A stretch of DNA of 64,000 nt from DATCMH01 sp036563505 (GTDB lineage Bacteria > Pseudomonadota > Alphaproteobacteria > Rhizobiales > Beijerinckiaceae), in assembly GCA_036563505.1 (NCBI GenBank), contig DATCMH010000002.1, positions 592,855 through 656,854 of the forward strand, in the 5' to 3' direction. The notes under the pieces were generated by a model, which was not told where the DNA came from, made no database searches, and worked only from the letters and a program-made list of their open reading frames with translations. Each line of letters begins with the position of its first letter. The first letter of the stretch is position 1. Made by a program: the position numbers and the translations under genes. This document shows positions 59,730-64,000 of the stretch, piece by piece.

Positions 59730-59769
59730 CACAGCCTCAACATCGGCCGGCATCATTCACAAACTTCTC

Positions 59770-60249
59770 TCAATCGCGCAAGCGGGTGAAGCGCGGGCGC
59801 CAGATGCCGAGCACGACGTTGACCGTCGCGACCGCGAGCAGCACCCAGAGCGTACCGCGCTCGGCGCCCACCGACCCGCCGAGCGTCTTGGGATCGATGA
59901 GGCCCGCGAGGGCCTGCGCGCTCAGCCGCGCCTCTTCCTGCATCGGGCCGAGCACGCCGACGAAGCCGCTCTCGAACACGAGAATGCCGGTGCCGAGCTT
60001 AGCCCAAGCCCAGCTGGAATTGTGGTAGCCGGGGTTGAACCCGATCGCGAGCAGCCCCGCGACCAGGGTCAGGCCGAGGGAGGGGAAGAAGATCCAGGTC
60101 GCGACGTCCCCCATGGCGCCCCGTATCAGGGCGTAAGCAGCGAGATCGGTGGGCGCGGGCGTGTGGCTCAACAGGACGAGCAGCGCGGCCATCGCCCCCA
60201 TGAGGCCGATCGCTCCCATCGTGTGCAGGAATTTCAGAGATCGCCGCAT
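59770..60249 (-). CDS. Four-helix inner-membrane protein (DUF2269-like)
   Basis: 159 residues from ATG 60249 (MRRSLKFLHTMGAIGLMGAM); the TTG at 60258 is weaker. Four hydrophobic helices (about 8-27, 50-70, 80-105 and 132-152). Resembles DUF2269 proteins (KFLHTMGAIGLMG, WIFFPSLGLTLVAGLLAIGF), with no known activity. Family assignment is tentative. Confidence 0.7.
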   Translation of the reverse strand: MRRSLKFLHTMGAIGLMGAMAALLVLLSHTPAPTDLAAYALIRGAMGDVATWIFFPSLGLTLVAGLLAIGFNPGYHNSSWAWAKLGTGILVFESGFVGVLGPMQEEARLSAQALAGLIDPKTLGGSVGAERGTLWVLLAVATVNVVLGIWRPRFTRLRD

Positions 60250-60481
60250 CTGCCCCAAGCCCCGTCACCGACCGCGCCCGCGTCGTTGCGCATGCTCTCC
60301 CAAGCCGCGCCCCGTCTCCCGCCTGTCTCGCGTGCGCGAAGACCCGCACTCGCAGGCGTTCTGCCCCGGGAGCCCATCCTCATCGTCACACATAGACCTT
60401 GGCCGTTTGCGGGGAAGGCCTGAACGATCTCACGCTCACGATCGTTCGGTGTCGTGCGGATGACGCCTCCTCCGCCCGAGC

Positions 60482-60721
60482 TTACCGCCTGCTCCGAAAG
60501 CGCAAGTAGCCGGCGACAGTCAGGATGAGCCAGGTCGTCTGGCTCACGAAGGAGGGCAAGTTGAACTCGTAGATGAGCGAGTAGAGGATCGCGAGGGAGC
60601 CGAGGCCGTTGAGCAGGGCGTAGCGCCCGTCCTCGACCTTGAGGACGCCGAACTGCAGCAGGCCGTAGGCGGCCAGATAGGCCGCGACGCCGAGAAGACC
60701 GATCGCGTCGGCGAAGGTCAT
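60482..60721 (-). CDS. CBU_0592 family small membrane protein
   Basis: 79 residues with three hydrophobic helices (FADAIGLLGVAAYLAAYGLL, YALLNGLGSLAILYSLIY, TTWLILTVAGYLRF). The GVAAYLAAYGLLQ and YALLNGLGSLAILYSLIYEF pattern fits the CBU_0592 family. Function unknown. Stand-alone, 87 bases from the PBP4 gene. Confidence 0.8.
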   Translation of the reverse strand: MTFADAIGLLGVAAYLAAYGLLQFGVLKVEDGRYALLNGLGSLAILYSLIYEFNLPSFVSQTTWLILTVAGYLRFRSRR

Positions 60722-60808
60722 GCGGCGGCCCCGGTCCGGCTGGTGAGCATCGGGACACCCGGCCCTGCATGAGTAGCGGACAAGACAGCCCGAGCAGGCG
60801 CTTCGCGG

Positions 60809-61990
60809 CTATAGCTCGGACTGGATGGCCTTGAGGACCCGGAAGCGCAGCGCGCTGTCGTTGCTCGTGAGCGCGATCACGAAGCGCACGCGCCCGTGCT
60901 TGGCAGTGTCGGCATAGCCCGCGAGCGTGCGAACGCCCGAGAAGGTGCCGGTCTTGTAGAACGAGCCTTCGCCGGTTTTCAGCAGGCCGGCATGGGGCGC
61001 GAAGAGCCCCAGCACTTTCACGAGGCCGCGGGCGGTGAGACGGTTGCCGCGGCTGATGCCCGATCCTTCCTCGAGCTGAAGCGCCTCGGTTAGGCCGTGC
61101 TTCGTGAATTCCTCCTTCGCGACCTGGAGCGACTTCTCGAGACTGACGGGTCCGCCCAGACGATGCCCGCCGATCTCCAGGAAAACCTGGTTCGCGATGT
61201 AGTTGTTCGAGTCGCGCAGCAAACCGGCCAGGATATGGGAGAGCGGGCGCGATTGGCGGTGCACGTAGACCGGCTCGAGCCCCTGCGGCACGGCCCCGGT
61301 CGAGATCTTGCCTCTGACGCTGCCGCCCGCCCGCCCGACGAAGGCCGCGATCAGCTCGCCCGCGTATTGCAAGCTCAAGCCAGGATCCTGCGCCAAGCTG
61401 ATCCGACCCCGCCCCTGAGGCCCCCGCGCCTGGAACTGGCTCACGGCCAGCGGCGTGAGCGGGGTCTGCTCCTCGGCCGATTGAACCGTCTTGCCCTTTC
61501 GCACGGCGTTGATGGTGTTAAAGTTCACCGCGAGGGCGGCATTCAACGCGTTGTAGGCTTCGTCCGTGTTCTCGATGCCTGGAATGCGCAGGTTCGCGGG
61601 GTAGTAGCTGGCGTCCAGAACGATGCCGCCGAGCGGCTGCCGACCGGTCGCGGCGACGAGCCCCGCGGCGAGCTGGGCCAGTTCCTCGGAGATCAGGAAC
61701 GGGTCGCCGCCCCCGCGCACGTAGAGCACCCGGTCCTTGTCGAGGTAGAACCGTGTCTCGAAGCGGTAGTCGGGACCGAGCACCTCCGTCGCCAGCCAGG
61801 CGGTCACGACTTTCGCGACGGAAGCCGGCACGAATGGCGCGTCGGCGTTCTGGGCCACCACGTCCTTCCCGGCCTCGTCCACCACGAGCACGAGCCCCGA
61901 CGGCGCGAGCGCCGCGAGCCTCTCCTTGACGCCGGCGAGCGCGTGGGCGGGCAGGAAGAGCAGCATGCAGGCGAGGGCGAGCTTCAGCAT
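60809..61990 (-). CDS. dacB: D-alanyl-D-alanine carboxypeptidase/endopeptidase (PBP4, DacB type)
   Basis: 393 residues. Signal peptide ACMLLFLPAHALAGV. Active-site serine-lysine SxxK is ASVAKVV, SxN is RDSNNYIANQ and KTG is FYKTGTFSG, in the order of class C penicillin-binding proteins. A large insertion between SxxK and SxN is the PBP4-specific domain. It trims or cleaves peptidoglycan peptides in the periplasm. Stand-alone gene. Confidence 0.95.
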   Translation of the reverse strand: MLKLALACMLLFLPAHALAGVKERLAALAPSGLVLVVDEAGKDVVAQNADAPFVPASVAKVVTAWLATEVLGPDYRFETRFYLDKDRVLYVRGGGDPFLISEELAQLAAGLVAATGRQPLGGIVLDASYYPANLRIPGIENTDEAYNALNAALAVNFNTINAVRKGKTVQSAEEQTPLTPLAVSQFQARGPQGRGRISLAQDPGLSLQYAGELIAAFVGRAGGSVRGKISTGAVPQGLEPVYVHRQSRPLSHILAGLLRDSNNYIANQVFLEIGGHRLGGPVSLEKSLQVAKEEFTKHGLTEALQLEEGSGISRGNRLTARGLVKVLGLFAPHAGLLKTGEGSFYKTGTFSGVRTLAGYADTAKHGRVRFVIALTSNDSALRFRVLKAIQSEL

Positions 61991-62070
61991 GGCATTATCA
62001 TTCTCATGACTTGAACGAACAGCATTGGACCGTCTCTTCGCCTGCGAAGCGAAACGCCTCCGACATCCTC

Positions 62071-62840
62071 TTACATGCTAATGCGGACCAGGGAGGAGCC
62101 TCTCACCAGCGATTGCGTGGCCAGAGCATCGTGCGTGGCGGCGAACGCGGCCGTGTTGTCGTAGATGCACCAGCTCCCGGCGCCACGGGACGCCTCGCGC
62201 GTGAGCCGCTGGGCGACCTCGGCCACCGCTTCCTCGCTGTAAGGCGAGTAGTAGATCCGCGGCGATCCGTGCAGGCGCCAGTAGACGAGACCCGACCACC
62301 CGCCAGGCTCGCCTGCTCCGGGAACGGGCGCCGGATCAGCCGCCACCCGCGCGATCCGGTGCTCGACCAGCAACGCGCTGACCTCACGCGTGAACCAGGA
62401 GGGGTGGCGCGGCTCACACACGATCGATCCTGCGACGCGCGCTCGAAGGTTAGACAGGAACGTGCTCGAGATCTCGGCCTCGAAGGCGAGCTTGGGTGGC
62501 AGCTGAACCAGCAGCGGCCCGAGGGTCGCGCCAAGGCCCGCCACCTCGGACAGGAACCGATCGACAAGGTCGTCCACCTCGCGCAATCGCCGCTCGTGCG
62601 TAATGGAGCGGGGGACCTTCACCGCGAAGCGGAAGCCATCCGGCACGGATGCCGCCCAGCGCTCGTAGGTCGTGCGGCGATGGGGGCGGTAGAACGACGA
62701 GTTGATCTCGACCGCATTCAACACCGCCCCGTAGCGCTCCAGGTGCGAGCCTATGGTCGGAAACGCTGACGCGCGTGTGCCTTCGGGATGCTCCAGCCGG
62801 CCGTGCGGTGGACGCCGACGCCGGTTGCAGGGGTGACCAT
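62071..62840 (-). pseudogene. DUF72 family protein with an N-terminal frameshift
   Basis: The long frame (SAFPTIGSHLERYGAVLNAV, EINSSFYRPHRRTTYERW, FRFAVKVPRSITHERRL, CEPRHPSWFTREV, WCIYDNTAAFAATHDALA) is a typical DUF72 TIM-like barrel. Its natural N-terminus lies in another frame from ATG 62840 as MVTPATGVGVHRTAGWSIPK, containing the family GWSIP block. One missing base near 62764-62780 joins them (about 256 residues). DUF72 proteins have no settled function. The frame from 62904 adds unrelated sequence instead. Pseudogene or sequence error. Confidence 0.75.
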
Positions 62841-62959
62841 CGCCAGTCGGCGGCACAGCAAAGAATTTCAACACACCGGCAGAGGTCCGTCCCAGACCGC
62901 CCAATGACGGGTTCTCAAGTCGCTACCGGTCAGGTGGAACCGGCAGATGAGAGTGAACG

Positions 62960-63727
62960 CTAGACCGAGGCCGTGAGCCCGCCATCGACGAAGATCACCT
63001 GCCCCGAGATGTAATCCGACGCCGGAGAGGCGAGCAGAACGGCGAGGCCTGCGAGTTCGTGCGGCTCACCCCAGCGTGCGGCCGGTGTTCGCTTTCGCAC
63101 CCAGGCATCAAAGGCCGGGTCGGCAATGAGCGCCTCGTTCATGGCCGTGCGAAAGTAACCTGGTGCGATCCCGTTAACCTGGATGTTGTGCGGACCGAGT
63201 TCCACGGCGAGCCCTCGGGTCAGCATCTTCAGCCCACCTTTAGCCGTCGTGTAGGGTACGACCGTCGGGCGCCCGAGCTCTGCCATGACAGACAGGATGT
63301 TGATGATCTTGCCGCGACGCCTCTCGATCATGCCGCGAGCCACGCCTCGCGCGAGCAAAAACGGCGCGGTCAGGTGCGTCGCCAGCATCACGTCCCAGCC
63401 CTGATCGGGAAAGTCGACGACAGGCGCGCGTTGCTGGATGCCCGCGTTGTTGACTAGGATCTCGACCGAACCGCGCGCCTCTTCAGCGGCGGTCACCAAG
63501 CCCCCGAGCGCCTCGCGATCGGTCACGTCGCAGACGAGGGAGCCGGCCTGCTTTGGCGCGGCATTGAGGCTCGCAACAGCCTGTTCCAGCTTCGCCGCAT
63601 CCCGACCGACCAGCGTGATCGCAGCGCCCGCATTGGCAAGGCCCTGAGCGATCGCAAGCCCGAGACCTGAGCCTCCGCCCGTCACGAGCGCGTGGCGACC
63701 GCTGAGAGCGAGGTCGGGTGGACTCAT
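62960..63727 (-). CDS. SDR family oxidoreductase (gluconate 5-dehydrogenase-like)
   Basis: 255 residues from ATG 63727 (MSPPDLALSGRHALVTGGGS), preceded by AGGAG nine bases upstream. TGGGSGLGLAIAQ, LVNNAGIQQRAPV, catalytic Tyr/Lys in VPYTTAKGG and a IAPGYFRTAMNEALIADPAF tail match gluconate 5-dehydrogenase/IdnO-like SDRs. Interconverts gluconate and 5-ketogluconate or a related polyol (inference). Stand-alone. Confidence 0.9.
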   Translation of the reverse strand: MSPPDLALSGRHALVTGGGSGLGLAIAQGLANAGAAITLVGRDAAKLEQAVASLNAAPKQAGSLVCDVTDREALGGLVTAAEEARGSVEILVNNAGIQQRAPVVDFPDQGWDVMLATHLTAPFLLARGVARGMIERRRGKIINILSVMAELGRPTVVPYTTAKGGLKMLTRGLAVELGPHNIQVNGIAPGYFRTAMNEALIADPAFDAWVRKRTPAARWGEPHELAGLAVLLASPASDYISGQVIFVDGGLTASV

Positions 63728-64000
63728 GGCGAGGCGCTCCTGCATGGTGACGGCGCAGTGTGACGCAGGAGGCTGTACCGCTGCCAGGGCGGCACACCAA
63801 GCCTGCCGGTCCAGGTCAAGGCGAGTTGGCCAGAGGGAGACTTGTCACTCAGTGATTGTCGCGCGACTGCCTCAGCAGCCCGCCAGTCCGCCACTGCCGC
63901 CTTCTCTCCGGCCCCGGGAGAGACGCCGCAGGCGGGGTGACGCACCGCGGCTTTCACGGACACGGCCACGCGCCTACATACCCGCCATGCCCATCCTCCT
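63728..64000. other. Right-edge region, no gene assigned
   Basis: 273 bases. An ATG at 63988 on the plus strand (ATGCCCATCCTCCT) might begin a gene beyond the edge, but only four codons are visible. Frames on the minus strand are open but look like chance GC-rich ORFs. Confidence 0.3.

Noticed and set aside
63724..63969. 81-residue minus-strand ORF at the right edge
   Set aside because: No motif, no ribosome site and composition like other chance frames.

Overview
High-GC alphaproteobacterial chromosome, most likely Hyphomicrobiales (Rhizobiales), in or near Methylobacteriaceae. This rests on the clustered mdh-sucCD-sucA and sdhCDAB operons, a pqqABCDE operon, a mesaconyl-CoA hydratase of the ethylmalonyl-CoA pathway beside folD, an Omp19/Inh-type lipoprotein, and ATGA/GTGA operon overlaps. 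pqqC and pqqD are separate genes here, whereas Methylorubrum extorquens has a pqqC/D fusion, so it is not that species. The genus is inference.

Layout. 1-5.5 kb: TCA operon on the minus strand (mdh, sucC, sucD, sucA running off the left edge), interrupted by a small secreted protein and a retropepsin-like protease gene. 5.7-9.2 kb: TetR regulator, zapE, GNAT, protease-inhibitor lipoprotein. 9.3-13.5 kb: sdhCDAB with a toxin-antitoxin pair between sdhA and sdhB. 13.7 kb: divergent LysR gene. 14.7-16.4 kb: a lower-GC island with a three-Cys-motif (Gp37/Gp68-type) protein and its partner TcmP; tcmP is broken by two homopolymer indels. 16.5-19 kb: mcd, folD, yggT, tRNA-Ala(CGC). 19.3-24.7 kb: pqqABCDE, then a divergent PQQ-type sugar dehydrogenase and a small c-type cytochrome. 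24.7-36.6 kb: lipid/diacylglycerol kinase-like protein, a 1460-residue hybrid sensor kinase, a Na+/H+ antiporter, two tiny hydrophilic/basic proteins, FKBP, PhoD, and a LOV-domain HWE kinase. 36.6-45.8 kb: a seven-gene sugar/polyol uptake and oxidation locus with a divergent LacI regulator and a perfect operator palindrome. 45.8-52.2 kb: ScfR/RamB-type regulator, tctCBA, and an oxalate-CoA-ligase-like enzyme. 52.4-57 kb: ketopantoate reductase family, ornithine cyclodeaminase, arginase, Lrp, and a Tat-exported FAH-family protein. 57.5-64 kb: chemotaxis receptor, small membrane proteins, PBP4-type peptidase, DUF72 protein, SDR.

Three genes (tcmP, a lipoprotein near 59.5 kb, the DUF72 gene) each read as one good protein only if one or two single-base indels are undone. 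Four intergenic elements are large inverted repeats with nested hairpins. The best candidates for under-described biology are the TcmP/three-Cys pair, the accessory genes embedded in both TCA operons, the Tat-targeted FAH protein, and the two micro-proteins behind a possible EcfG-type promoter.
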